The translations under genes were made by a program, and so were the position numbers. A stretch of DNA of 25,653 nt from a virus. A model generated the notes under the pieces. That model made no database searches, was not told the DNA's origin, and saw only the letters and a program-made list of their open reading frames with translations. Of the stretch, positions 5,522-11,256 are shown piece by piece; the stretch's first letter is position 1; the number at the start of each line of letters is the position of its first letter. The stretch lies in the IMG/VR virus record IMGVR_UViG_3300025168_000593, positions 1 to 25,653 of that record. One strand, written 5' to 3'.

Positions 5522-6225
5522 TTTGATTTTACCTCTATGTTTTTGTTATTGTACATTCCCACAACTTCTTTTTTATTGTTCTCGCTTAAACCTTCAATCC
5601 AATGTTTAAAAGGAGTTGCAAGCTCTCGTAAGTTTCCTGGATGGGATGCTTTCTCTATGACGGAGGAAAAATGTTGAATTTGTTTTACTAAATCCAAGGT
5701 ATCCCACCCAGAAGGTAAAGCCAAATCAGGTTGCGAGCTTCCACTAATCGCCTTATTGCTAGTAGTAGATTGATTTGACTTCTTTTCAGCAGAAACTACA
5801 TTGTTACTTGCCGAAATCTTTTTATTTTGTTGTGCTATAGCAATTAATACTTCGTCCCCAGATGGATATTCTCCACCTTGTAAACCAAGATTTGCTAATG
5901 CACGACCTATAGAAGAAGTTTCAGCATTTTCTGCTGCCGAAGTTTTGTTTATCATTCCAAATCTTCGATCTTCTTCTGCTATACCATTGGCAACTCTTTC
6001 GCCACCAACGGAAATTGTTGTATCGGATCGCACATAGTATTCATCAAATGTTTGAGTTGTATCTATTTGTGCATCCACACCAAAATGTTTTCTAAATATA
6101 CGAACACGATCAGCAACCATGGTATATCTCTTGCCACCTTTTGTTGGTGCTTTTCTTTTATTATCGATTGTTGCTAATTCTAATGTAGCAGCAGCTAATG
6201 TTTTATTAAAATCTTTTTCAGGCAT
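5518..6225 (-). CDS. Erf/Rad52-type single-strand annealing recombinase
   Basis: The protein has 235 residues. The N-terminal half carries the family pattern KGGKRYTMVADRVRIFRKHF, a beta region with TTISVGG, then AEEDRRFGMINKTSAAENAE and TSSIGRALANLGLQGGEYPS. The signature (vN-TSAxENxETSxIGRALaxLG, GGEY-S) is that of the Erf-like annealing proteins common in phages of alphaproteobacteria. The C-terminal part is low in complexity (Ser, Asn, Lys) and then helical, resembling a linker and interaction tail. It lies between an exonuclease and an SSB, the standard Red-like set for recombination and concatemer formation. Confidence 0.78.
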   Translation of the reverse strand: MPEKDFNKTLAAATLELATIDNKRKAPTKGGKRYTMVADRVRIFRKHFGVDAQIDTTQTFDEYYVRSDTTISVGGERVANGIAEEDRRFGMINKTSAAENAETSSIGRALANLGLQGGEYPSGDEVLIAIAQQNKKISASNNVVSAEKKSNQSTTSNKAISGSSQPDLALPSGWDTLDLVKQIQHFSSVIEKASHPGNLRELATPFKHWIEGLSENNKKEVVGMYNNKNIEVKSK

Positions 6226-6394
6226 CTTGCAAAACTATTTGGTTAAAAATTCTTTTTTGTAATGGTGTAGCTTGTGAAAGATTTTTCTTTCTTTCTGCAC
6301 AATCTTTTTTTACAGCTTCTTCTCTCCACAATCTTATCCAATCAAATCGTGTCATTAAATATTTAACTGGTACTAATGAGTTTACATTTTCCAT
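6218..6394 (-). CDS. Small protein between exonuclease and annealase genes
   Basis: I choose ATG 6394 because a good GAGGAA ribosome binding site precedes it; a longer frame from 6439 lies mostly inside the exonuclease gene. The 58 residues begin MENVNSLVPVKYLMTRFDWI and continue RLWREEAVKKD. They are basic and helical with two Trp residues, and there is no known motif. It overlaps the exonuclease end by 13 bp and the annealase start by 8 bp, so all three are probably translated together. It may be a small recombination accessory factor; that is position-based inference only. Confidence 0.6.
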   Translation of the reverse strand: MENVNSLVPVKYLMTRFDWIRLWREEAVKKDCAERKKNLSQATPLQKRIFNQIVLQDA

Positions 6395-7266
6395 AAATTC
6401 CTCGCTTCCTCTAAATCTTCTTGACTTAAATCTTTCCAATAAAAACTAGAAAAATCAGATGCAATATATTTGGCTAAAACTTTTGGATCTGTAGAGATCA
6501 TTAATAAATTTTGCCTTCTATGCTGCACTTGTCTGTGTCGCTCCAAACATTCTTCAAAATATTCTGGAGTCATTAGCTCGCAATTCGTTTTGTCAAAAAT
6601 TTTGTATTCGTTTTTTGTTTTTTTTGTTGTTCTATCTTTAGCTGGCATCCCAGTATGATAAATTAAGATCGGTTCTAATCCCGTTGCTTTCCAATAAAAG
6701 GCAACTTGATTTAAGTAATTTTGATCTGGTTCGTTAGGAATATATCCTTTGTTTAATGCTTTTGTGTGCCACTTTGTTTTTAACTCCACAGTGAAGTCTT
6801 TTGTCATTACATCTGTTCTGCCAATTGTTGTGATACCAATGCCAGGAAATTGATATTCGCAATATAATTCTGTTGAATAATCTTCTGCATTATCATTATT
6901 CAAACCAATCCATTTTAAAGCTCTTATGCCATTACCAACACACAATGACATTGCTTCTAAATTTTTTTCAAATAATTCTAATTGTTTGTCTTTGTATAAA
7001 ATTTTATTTGTTGAATAATTTTTAACTGCATCTGCTTGTGCTTCTTCTGGTGTATATTTATCAAATAACCACCGATTAACTCCGTCTTGAGCCACATTAC
7101 CACCCACCATGTTAGGATTGGGTGTCTTTCCATTTCTACGCCACTCTTGGTCTTTAAAAACATAATTAAAGAGCCATACATCATCTGGTAAATTATTTTG
7201 TGATGGCGATCCGTGGTTTAAATCAATATCCAAATAGTGTTGTGGAACATAATCAATACCACTCAT
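6382..7266 (-). CDS. PD-(D/E)XK exonuclease (RecB/Cas4/YqaJ-like)
   Basis: The enzyme would degrade one strand of linear DNA to give single-stranded tails for the annealing protein. In 294 residues the nuclease core is visible: Asp152 (GRTDVMTKDF), then Glu161 and Lys163 (TVELKTKW), which make the D-(10)-ExK metal site. A following DQNYLNQVAFYW (181-192) matches the Q-xxx-Y/Q helix of RecB-family nucleases. An early GGNVAQDGVNRWLF segment resembles the upstream conserved helix. It is the first gene of the leftward operon, about 30 bp from a good minus-strand promoter (TTGACG and TAATAA), with a repressor-like operator between the two promoter boxes. Confidence 0.82.
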   Translation of the reverse strand: MSGIDYVPQHYLDIDLNHGSPSQNNLPDDVWLFNYVFKDQEWRRNGKTPNPNMVGGNVAQDGVNRWLFDKYTPEEAQADAVKNYSTNKILYKDKQLELFEKNLEAMSLCVGNGIRALKWIGLNNDNAEDYSTELYCEYQFPGIGITTIGRTDVMTKDFTVELKTKWHTKALNKGYIPNEPDQNYLNQVAFYWKATGLEPILIYHTGMPAKDRTTKKTKNEYKIFDKTNCELMTPEYFEECLERHRQVQHRRQNLLMISTDPKVLAKYIASDFSSFYWKDLSQEDLEEARNLWKM

Positions 7267-7293
7267 AAACTGTACCTAAACATAATAGGAACA

Positions 7294-7323
7294 TTATTAG
7301 CATTAAATGACAAGTTTCGTCAA
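7294..7323 (-). promoter_or_regulatory. Leftward early promoter with operator between -35 and -10
   Basis: On the minus strand, TTGACG (7323-7318) and TAATAA (7299-7294) are separated by 18 bp, in front of the exonuclease gene. The spacer contains TAGCATTAAATGACA (7298-7312 as read on plus), which shares the first 11 positions of the 15-bp dyad found at 2519 and 7637 but has a degenerate right end. A repressor bound here would block RNA polymerase, as at lambda PL. Confidence 0.6.
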
Positions 7324-7326
7324 CAA

Positions 7327-7350
7327 AGACTTTGCAAAAAAAACTAATTA
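7327..7350. repeat. 24-bp direct repeat, copy 1 (downstream of repressor)
   Basis: The sequence AGACTTTGC, an A-rich 8-mer and CTAATTA recurs at 7672-7695 with one difference in 24 positions. This copy abuts the repressor stop codon and the other lies in the repressor-Cro spacer, so the two flank the repressor gene. Confidence 0.8.
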
Positions 7351-7617
7351 TTATTTTTGTAAAATATCTAAAAAATGTTGTTCGTAAGTTGTTTTTTCTA
7401 CAGTTTTACACTGTGGGTATAGTAAATCGTGTTCATTTGTATGTAATAAAGTAATTTTTGACAGTTTATGAGCCAATTTTTTTGTAAAATCGACCTTACC
7501 ATTTAAAACTTTATTAAAATGAATGACATTTACCTCAATAATTGCAGCTATTTGTTTTTGTTGTAACCCACTATTTTTGATGATTTTCCTTAATATTATA
7601 ATATTATTAGGTATCAT
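7351..7617 (-). CDS. Small XRE-type HTH protein, likely phage repressor
   Basis: The 88 residues hold an HTH_XRE domain at about 5-60: IIILRKIIKNSGLQQKQIAA, IIEVNVIHFNKVLNGKVDFT and KKLAHKLSKI, with the typical second and third helices and the N-G turn. There is no S24 peptidase or oligomerisation domain as in lambda CI, and the rest is only a short tail (YEQHFLDILQK). It is divergent from a Cro-like gene across a spacer of about 97 bp, the classical lysogeny switch. A perfect 15-bp dyad lies 20 bp before its start, so autoregulation is likely. Since it cannot self-cleave, induction must use another route. Confidence 0.75.
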   Translation of the reverse strand: MIPNNIIILRKIIKNSGLQQKQIAAIIEVNVIHFNKVLNGKVDFTKKLAHKLSKITLLHTNEHDLLYPQCKTVEKTTYEQHFLDILQK

Positions 7618-7636
7618 ATAAGTATTATATATTATT

Positions 7637-7651
7637 TAGCATTTAATTCTA
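7637..7651. promoter_or_regulatory. Operator-like dyad in the repressor/Cro spacer
   Basis: TAGCATTTAATTCTA is the best copy of the TAG-C-ATT-N-AAT-T-CTA dyad. Twelve bp further right lies another perfect palindrome, TCTAAATTTAGA (7663-7674), a possible second operator. Both lie between the divergent HTH genes. Confidence 0.65.
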
Positions 7652-7669
7652 TAACTAATTATTCTAAAT

Positions 7670-7699
7670 TTAGACTTTGCAAATAAAACTAATTAATAT
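7670..7699 (+). promoter_or_regulatory. Rightward early promoter for the Cro-like gene (24-bp repeat copy 2)
   Basis: TTAGAC (7670-7675) and TAATAT (7694-7699) are 18 bp apart, in front of the gene starting at 7715. The predicted transcript would have only a few leader bases, and no ribosome binding site is seen, so leaderless translation is possible. The segment 7672-7695 is the second copy of the 24-bp direct repeat found at 7327-7350. Confidence 0.45.
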
Positions 7700-7714
7700 A
7701 GAGATATTTGCTAT

Positions 7715-7921
7715 ATGACTTTACAAGAATGGAGAACCCTAAAAAAAATTAAAACTTTAGGGGAATTAGCGAAAACATTAAAGGTTGCAAACTCTAAAAA
7801 CCCATCAAGATTGGTCCATAGATGGTTAAATGGGACTTCTTTTCCCAGGAAACACCATTTGGATATAATTTTTAAGGCAACCAATGGCAAAGTTACAGCA
7901 AACGATTTCTTTACCAACTAA
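7715..7921 (+). CDS. Cro-like small HTH protein
   Basis: The protein has 68 residues. The helix-turn-helix is seen as LGELAKTLKVANSKNPSRLV followed by HRWLNGTSFPRKHHLDIIFK, with a final ATNGKVTANDFF segment typical of Cro/CII-like or YdaS-like small regulators. It is the first rightward gene after the divergent switch region and leads into the replication genes, as Cro does in lambda. It overlaps the next gene by 38 bp. It would counteract the repressor or control early transcription; binding sites are not proven. Confidence 0.65.
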   Translation: MTLQEWRTLKKIKTLGELAKTLKVANSKNPSRLVHRWLNGTSFPRKHHLDIIFKATNGKVTANDFFTN

Positions 7922-8228
7922 AATTAAAGTTGGATCAGTGGACATATCTGTCCAGTGTTTAGACGGATTAATTGATATTTCTGAAGATGAAGGCAGCTAT
8001 GATGGTTCAAAACAAACTATTATTTTAGATAAAAATTTAATAGAAAAAAATAATTCGTATTCTTTATTGTTGGTTTTACATGAATTAGATCATGTTATTT
8101 TTGATCATCATTTATTAAAGAATGCCGAGGAGGAAATAGTTGTTAATGCTTTCTCCCATGCCACTGTTCAAATATTGCGAGATAACCCCCAATTAAACAA
8201 ATGGATGCAACAATGTCTGATGCCATAG
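7884..8228 (+). CDS. HExxH zincin-like phage protein (ImmA/IrrE-related?)
   Basis: The protein has 114 residues with a zinc-protease motif HELDH at 66-70 (LLLVLHELDHVIFDH) and a downstream acidic cluster NAEEEIVVNAF that would give the third zinc ligand. The end, HATVQILRDNPQLNKWM, matches a family of small phage proteins with HExLH...EExVvxxLaxxLxQVLRDNPxLxxW. An AAGG six bases before the ATG at 7884 supports this start despite the 38-bp overlap with the Cro-like gene. Related ImmA proteins cleave phage repressors. Because the repressor here lacks a self-cleavage domain, the protein could serve that purpose; this is a hypothesis. Confidence 0.7.
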   Translation: MAKLQQTISLPTKIKVGSVDISVQCLDGLIDISEDEGSYDGSKQTIILDKNLIEKNNSYSLLLVLHELDHVIFDHHLLKNAEEEIVVNAFSHATVQILRDNPQLNKWMQQCLMP

Positions 8229-8638
8229 GAAGAATACACGCCAGTGAACAGAAAATTGTCAATAATATTAAATTTCAGGGAAAAAAAGAGGAGTTAGAGG
8301 AGTTGAGTCAAAATGAAATAAAATTAGTAAAATTATTTATTAATAAACCAGCTATCATGCATATGTTAGTTGAATACCCTAATGCTGCTATAAAAGATGG
8401 TTTATTTGATTGTGCCTACAAAGTTATAAAATATTACGGAATTTCTATAGATCAATTAGTTTGTAGAAAACGAGATCGTCATTTTGTCCATGCTAGACGA
8501 GATTTTTGTCATTTAGCTATTCAACACACTAGTTGTACTAAATCAAAAATAGGTCGTTTCTTAAAGCGAGATCACACCATGATTATTCATTATCTAAAAA
8601 AACCACCTATTAATTTGGATAAGATTGATGCTTCTTAA
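8201..8638 (+). CDS. DnaA domain-IV-like DNA-binding protein
   Basis: Residues 80-132 of 145 match the C-terminal DnaA-box-binding domain: GISIDQLVCRKRDRHFVHAR, RDFCHLAIQHTSCTKSKIGR and FLKRDHTMIIHYLKK. The signature RDHTxxxHxxK is present, with IIH in place of the usual VLH. The AAA+ ATPase domain of DnaA is absent; the first 75 residues are helical and unrelated. ATG 8213 is an alternative start. Such proteins are found beside phage replication initiators. This one is followed directly by a winged-helix replication protein with iteron-like repeats, so a role in origin recognition is likely. It overlaps both neighbours. Confidence 0.8.
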   Translation: MDATMSDAIGRIHASEQKIVNNIKFQGKKEELEELSQNEIKLVKLFINKPAIMHMLVEYPNAAIKDGLFDCAYKVIKYYGISIDQLVCRKRDRHFVHARRDFCHLAIQHTSCTKSKIGRFLKRDHTMIIHYLKKPPINLDKIDAS

Positions 8639-9245
8639 ACGATGGCACTTATTAAAAGAGGTTATGTCAGATAAACATCTAAATGCTGCATCATTAAGAG
8701 TTATGTTTTTTTTATTAAATAGAGAGAACAGTAAGACAAAAGCTCTATTTCCTAGCCACTTACGACTATCCGAGGACACAAAGTTATCGGAAAGACAAGT
8801 GAGAAGGGGGATTAAGAGCTTAATTAATGAAAATTACATTGTTATTTTACGAAAAGGATCGCCAGGTCGTGCAACATCCTATCAAATTAACTATCAACAG
8901 AGGACAAGAATGGTCGTAACAGAGGACAACATTGGTCATAAAAGGGGGTCAAAAGCGTCCGACCAATCTACCAAACAATCTACTAATGAATCTAGTAAAG
9001 TAAATAAGGAGGATGTGGATAGAATAATCTCTAAATCCACGAAGATGTTTAACCCTAATTATAAAGCAGTCGTTAATGGACAAAGACCACGATACAATTC
9101 TGATGAAAAAATCTATGAAAGAATATTACGGAAAACAGAAGATCCCAACCTGGCAGAACAATGGTTAAAACTACAAAAGAGTCCAGATTGGAACGATAAG
9201 GTGCGAGCTGAAGAAATTGCAAAACACCTACAATGCCTGAAATAA
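8628..9245 (+). CDS. Winged-helix phage replication protein (lambda O-like position)
   Basis: I use ATG 8628 (a TTG at 8625 gives one more residue; ATG 8664 is possible). In about 205 residues the N-terminal part is a winged HTH of the HTH_36 kind: LNAASLRVMFFLLNRENSKT, FPSHLRLSEDTKLSERQVRR and GIKSLINENYIVILRK. A low-complexity linker (SDQSTKQSTNESSKVNKED) follows, then a basic C-terminal region with KIYERILRKTEDPNLAEQWL. This layout, an origin-binding wHTH followed by a linker and a helicase-loader-interacting tail, is that of lambda O-type initiators. As in lambda, repeats that could be the origin lie inside the gene (8896-8999). Confidence 0.68.
   Translation: MLLKRWHLLKEVMSDKHLNAASLRVMFFLLNRENSKTKALFPSHLRLSEDTKLSERQVRRGIKSLINENYIVILRKGSPGRATSYQINYQQRTRMVVTEDNIGHKRGSKASDQSTKQSTNESSKVNKEDVDRIISKSTKMFNPNYKAVVNGQRPRYNSDEKIYERILRKTEDPNLAEQWLKLQKSPDWNDKVRAEEIAKHLQCLK
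8896..8999. repeat. Iteron-like repeats inside the replication gene, putative origin
   Basis: Two adjacent 22-bp units at 8896-8917 and 8918-8939 share AACAGAGGACAA and TGGTC and agree at 19 of 22 positions. The unit is not a multiple of three, so the two copies are read in different codon phases and encode different residues. That points to selection on DNA rather than protein. Downstream, three 12-bp units (CAATCTACCAAA, CAATCTACTAAT, GAATCTAGTAAA) run from 8964 to 8999 and could be a protein-level repeat. A GACCAATC at 8961-8968 partly mirrors TTGGTC of the second unit. Confidence 0.6.
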
Positions 9246-9667
9246 CAACCCAAGATATCATTAATCTTTTTGAAGATGCAGCTAGAACAGACAAACGACT
9301 TCCTAGTGCCATTAAAAAGCAAAAAACAACTGCTTGGATGGACCATACACAAGAGAAAATGTACAAACATAGTTATTATGCTGCTAATTTTAAAATAGTA
9401 CCTAGTTCAAGAGATATCAGTCGTTGGTGGATTGCTAGTGAAATATTACGATCGGTCGTTGAGGATATAGAAATAAAAAAATTAATTTGGGTTAGAGCTA
9501 ATAAATTTCCCTGGACTTTCATCGGTCGTAGATTTGGTTATAGTAGACGAAAGGCAAAACAAGTATTTGAAGAAGAAATAATTTATATTAGACTGTGGTT
9601 GCAACTCCATGAGAAACATAAAAAAGTTAATGACATGATTGACAAAATTGTGCTAAAAAAAAGATAG
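9233..9667 (+). CDS. DUF6362-type phage protein
   Basis: The 144 residues match a family common in phages of alphaproteobacteria: LPSAIKKQKTTAWMDH at the front, RDISRWWIASEILRSVVED in the middle, then LIWVRANKFPWTFIGRRFGY and SRRKAKQVFEEEIIYIRLWL. The last part (WxxIGRRFGYSRRKAKQ) is a sigma-factor-like HTH. Members usually lie near packaging or replication genes and are thought to bind DNA; the exact role is unknown to me. It overlaps the replication gene by 13 bp and ends convergently with an HTH gene. A long A/T inverted repeat that may be a terminator begins in its last codons. Confidence 0.72.
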   Translation: MPEITTQDIINLFEDAARTDKRLPSAIKKQKTTAWMDHTQEKMYKHSYYAANFKIVPSSRDISRWWIASEILRSVVEDIEIKKLIWVRANKFPWTFIGRRFGYSRRKAKQVFEEEIIYIRLWLQLHEKHKKVNDMIDKIVLKKR

Positions 9668-9690
9668 AATTAACTTACTTATCTTTTTTT
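9656..9690. terminator. Bidirectional A/T inverted repeat between convergent genes
   Basis: AAAAAAAGATA (9656-9666) and TATCTTTTTTT (9680-9690) are perfect 11-bp inverted repeats with a 13-nt loop. They lie between a rightward gene ending at 9667 and a leftward gene ending at 9679. The T run on either strand suits a bidirectional terminator, although the stem is weak in G/C. Confidence 0.5.
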
Positions 9691-9903
9691 ACTTTGATAT
9701 ATTACTAATTCAGAATTTTTTTCATTAAGAATTAAAGCTTCTAATCTTTTGGGTAACCAACGAGGTACTTTGATAACACCATTTAACCACCTTGATACAA
9801 TCACTCGATCGGTCATGGTGCTACTATCAAAGAGTATTCTGCATAAATCTGCATTAATTAAATTGTGATCAGATAAAAATTTTTTTAATTGTTTGGAGGT
9901 CAT
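9679..9903 (-). CDS. Second small HTH regulator
   Basis: The protein has 74 residues. A helix-turn-helix is suggested by KQLKKFLSDHNLINADLCRI, LFDSSTMTDRVIVSRWLNGV and IKVPRWLPKRLEALI. The RWLNG turn resembles that of the Cro-like protein at 7715. It has its own probable promoter on the minus strand, TTGTTA with TATAAC 16 bp further on, just upstream of ATG 9903. That region holds TAATATTAACAAA (9926-9938), repeated exactly at 11663-11675 in front of the late operon. It may therefore control both itself and the late genes; this is inference from the shared sequence. Confidence 0.6.
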   Translation of the reverse strand: MTSKQLKKFLSDHNLINADLCRILFDSSTMTDRVIVSRWLNGVIKVPRWLPKRLEALILNEKNSELVIYQSKKR

Positions 9904-9925
9904 AACCTGGTTATAAACTATTATA

Positions 9926-9938
9926 TAATATTAACAAA
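9926..9938. promoter_or_regulatory. Possible operator of the second HTH regulator
   Basis: TAATATTAACAAA overlaps the -35 region of the gene starting at 9903. The exact 13-mer recurs at 11663-11675, and a shorter form, TATTAACAAAT, at 11631-11641. Confidence 0.4.
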
Positions 9939-9943
9939 TAGAA

Positions 9944-9973
9944 AACCCCCTATAAAGCTAATTATAGAGGGTT
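9944..9973 (-). terminator. Terminator of the leftward small-gene operon
   Basis: AACCCCCTATAA (9944-9955) pairs with TTATAGAGGGTT (9962-9973), 12 bp with one mismatch and a 6-nt loop. On the minus strand the stem is followed by TTTTC. It lies just after the stop codon at 9980, where leftward transcription from the small genes should end. Confidence 0.7.
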
Positions 9974-9979
9974 AATTAT

Positions 9980-10198
9980 TTAATTAAAAAAACTATAAAA
10001 GATTGTATTTATTGTTTTTCTATACTGTTCTTGGTCATTCTTAAATTGACTAATCATTAATGAACCAACGATTTCAGTAAGTCTTTCAATATCCTTGTTT
10101 ATATCGTTTATAAGGTCTTTTTTATCCTCTTTGTCTGTGATTGATCCAAAACCTAGGGTGTAATTAGATAAAATATTTTTTAAAAGTTTATCTTTCAT
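9980..10198 (-). CDS. Hypothetical protein, 72 residues
   Basis: The reading is supported by a clear ribosome binding site, AAGGAG followed by TCTAAACA and ATG, and by a 4-bp overlap with the upstream gene. The protein is highly charged and helical, with KEDKKDLINDINKDIERLTE and a C-terminal QYRKTINTIFYSFFN rich in aromatics. No membrane span and no known motif are seen. It is the last of three overlapping small genes and is followed by a hairpin terminator. No function is assigned. Confidence 0.65.
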   Translation of the reverse strand: MKDKLLKNILSNYTLGFGSITDKEDKKDLINDINKDIERLTEIVGSLMISQFKNDQEQYRKTINTIFYSFFN

Positions 10199-10560
10199 TG
10201 TTTAGACTCCTTGTTATAGATTTCTTTACAATTATCTTTTGTAAAATATCCTTCTATGTCTTCATCAAGAAGTTTATTTCCGTTTTCGTCTTGGTGTTCT
10301 TGATAGTTATTTAAAATAAATGTTTTCATTTTATCAATGTTAACATCTCCATTTAAAATATCTTGAATCCAACCATCGGAACAGTTACCATCAAATTGAT
10401 CTGTAAAAGACCTAATTTGTGCATATGTTATTTCAATTGGTTTTTTATAATATTTAACAATATTATTTAAACTTTCTATAACATCTTTAGAATTACATTT
10501 ATTCCTTCCATATTGGTCGGTAATATCCTCTAAAGATTGTAATAATTTTTTATCAATCAT
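10195..10560 (-). CDS. Hypothetical protein, 121 residues
   Basis: An acidic soluble protein, mostly helical: LLQSLEDITDQYGRNKCNSK, VIESLNNIVKYYKKPIEITY and QFDGNCSDGWIQDILNGDVN. The C-terminal part is rich in Asp, Glu and Asn (HQDENGNKLLDEDIEGYF). No known domain is recognised. It overlaps the gene before it by 8 bp and the gene after it by 4 bp, so the three form one translational unit. As an accessory early gene of unknown role, it might act on host processes, but nothing in the sequence shows this. Confidence 0.65.
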   Translation of the reverse strand: MIDKKLLQSLEDITDQYGRNKCNSKDVIESLNNIVKYYKKPIEITYAQIRSFTDQFDGNCSDGWIQDILNGDVNIDKMKTFILNNYQEHQDENGNKLLDEDIEGYFTKDNCKEIYNKESKQ

Positions 10561-10834
10561 TTTCTATCCTTTGTTCTTTTGGTTCATGGTCTTTGCATCC
10601 CCATTCTCCTCGATGTGGTGCATATTCGTCTAATGATAGTTTTAATGGATAATTTGTTATAAATGGTTTTAAATCATTTATATTAAATCCATATTCTTCG
10701 TAATCTATGACAGATTCTTGGATTGAATAAATTAACTTTGATAATTCATTCATTTTTTGTAATATTTCAATTTCTTTTTGAATCATGCCAACTTCTTTTT
10801 GTTTTGCAAAAATGTTATCTTTTAATTCAGACAT
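10553..10834 (-). CDS. Hypothetical protein, 93 residues, N-terminal coiled coil
   Basis: The protein begins MSELKDNIFAKQKEVGMIQK and continues EIEILQKMNELSKLIYSIQE, a likely coiled coil. A hydrophilic C-terminal part with YAPHRGEWGCKDHEPKEQRI follows. A strong AAGGAG site lies before the ATG (spacing 6-7). Directly upstream are two stacked hairpins (10856-10905) that end the transcript of the gene at 10916, so expression of this gene needs read-through or its own promoter. No function is recognised. Confidence 0.62.
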   Translation of the reverse strand: MSELKDNIFAKQKEVGMIQKEIEILQKMNELSKLIYSIQESVIDYEEYGFNINDLKPFITNYPLKLSLDEYAPHRGEWGCKDHEPKEQRIEND

Positions 10835-10855
10835 ATAAACTCCTTTTCTAGTTTA

Positions 10856-10905
10856 TTTGGTATTCTAATTAATACCCAAAAAGGGGATTGTATAAATCCC
10901 CCTTT
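10856..10905 (-). terminator. Two stacked hairpins, at least one a terminator
   Basis: The right-hand hairpin pairs GGGGAT (10883-10888) with ATCCCC (10896-10901). On the minus strand it is followed by TTTTT, a standard intrinsic terminator for the gene at 10916-11221. The left-hand one pairs TTTGGTATT (10856-10864) with AATACC(C)AAA (10871-10880). The two share bases 10878-10880, so they may compete. Confidence 0.65.
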
Positions 10906-10915
10906 AAGGTAGCAA

Positions 10916-11221
10916 TTATAACCAACTGTGTTTGATGGCATAACCATTGTTAAAAAGTGTTTGTGATAAAGTGTAAATAAGGTGAAACCCCATATCCATA
11001 CCACAACCACCGATTTTAATACCTTGATTGTCTTTTGATAATTTCCAATCCAAGGCAATTGAAACTTGATAATCCCAATTTAAAGGATAATTTTTTTTAA
11101 TTTGTCTTACTGATATATGTCGCATCATACCAGATTGCGAAACATGTCGTATTTGTGTGTATAGTGTATCGCCTTTTTTTATTTTAGTTTTCAAAAATTT
11201 AATTGCATCTTTTTTATTCAT
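10916..11221 (-). CDS. Conserved phage hypothetical protein (HVSxSGMxRxI / GCGMDMGF type)
   Basis: The 101 residues contain IKKGDTLYTQIRHVSQSGMM and GIKIGGCGMDMGFHLIYTLS. These match a protein seen in many unrelated phages: G-DTVYTxxRHVSRSGMxRxI near the front and GCGMDMGFxxVYxL near the end. Its function is unknown to me. The Cys and repeated Gly-Met-Asp residues might be a binding site. A good AAGGAG sequence precedes the ATG at 11221. It is followed by an intrinsic terminator. Expression is probably shared with the two upstream genes at 11257-11600. Confidence 0.75.
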   Translation of the reverse strand: MNKKDAIKFLKTKIKKGDTLYTQIRHVSQSGMMRHISVRQIKKNYPLNWDYQVSIALDWKLSKDNQGIKIGGCGMDMGFHLIYTLSQTLFNNGYAIKHSWL

Positions 11222-11256
11222 TTTTTTGACTCCTTTTTAAGTTTATTTATTATTAA

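Noticed and set aside
8964-8999. Three 12-bp repeats as a CRISPR-like array or certain iterons
   Set aside because: There are no spacers, and the period is a multiple of three (QSTK/QSTN/ESSK), so they may only reflect a protein linker. I keep them as secondary to the 22-bp repeats.
10822-11058. Leftward ORF of 78 codons overlapping the gene at 10916-11221
   Set aside because: It runs through the intrinsic terminator hairpins and is out of frame with the conserved GCGMDMGF protein, so it is a shadow.
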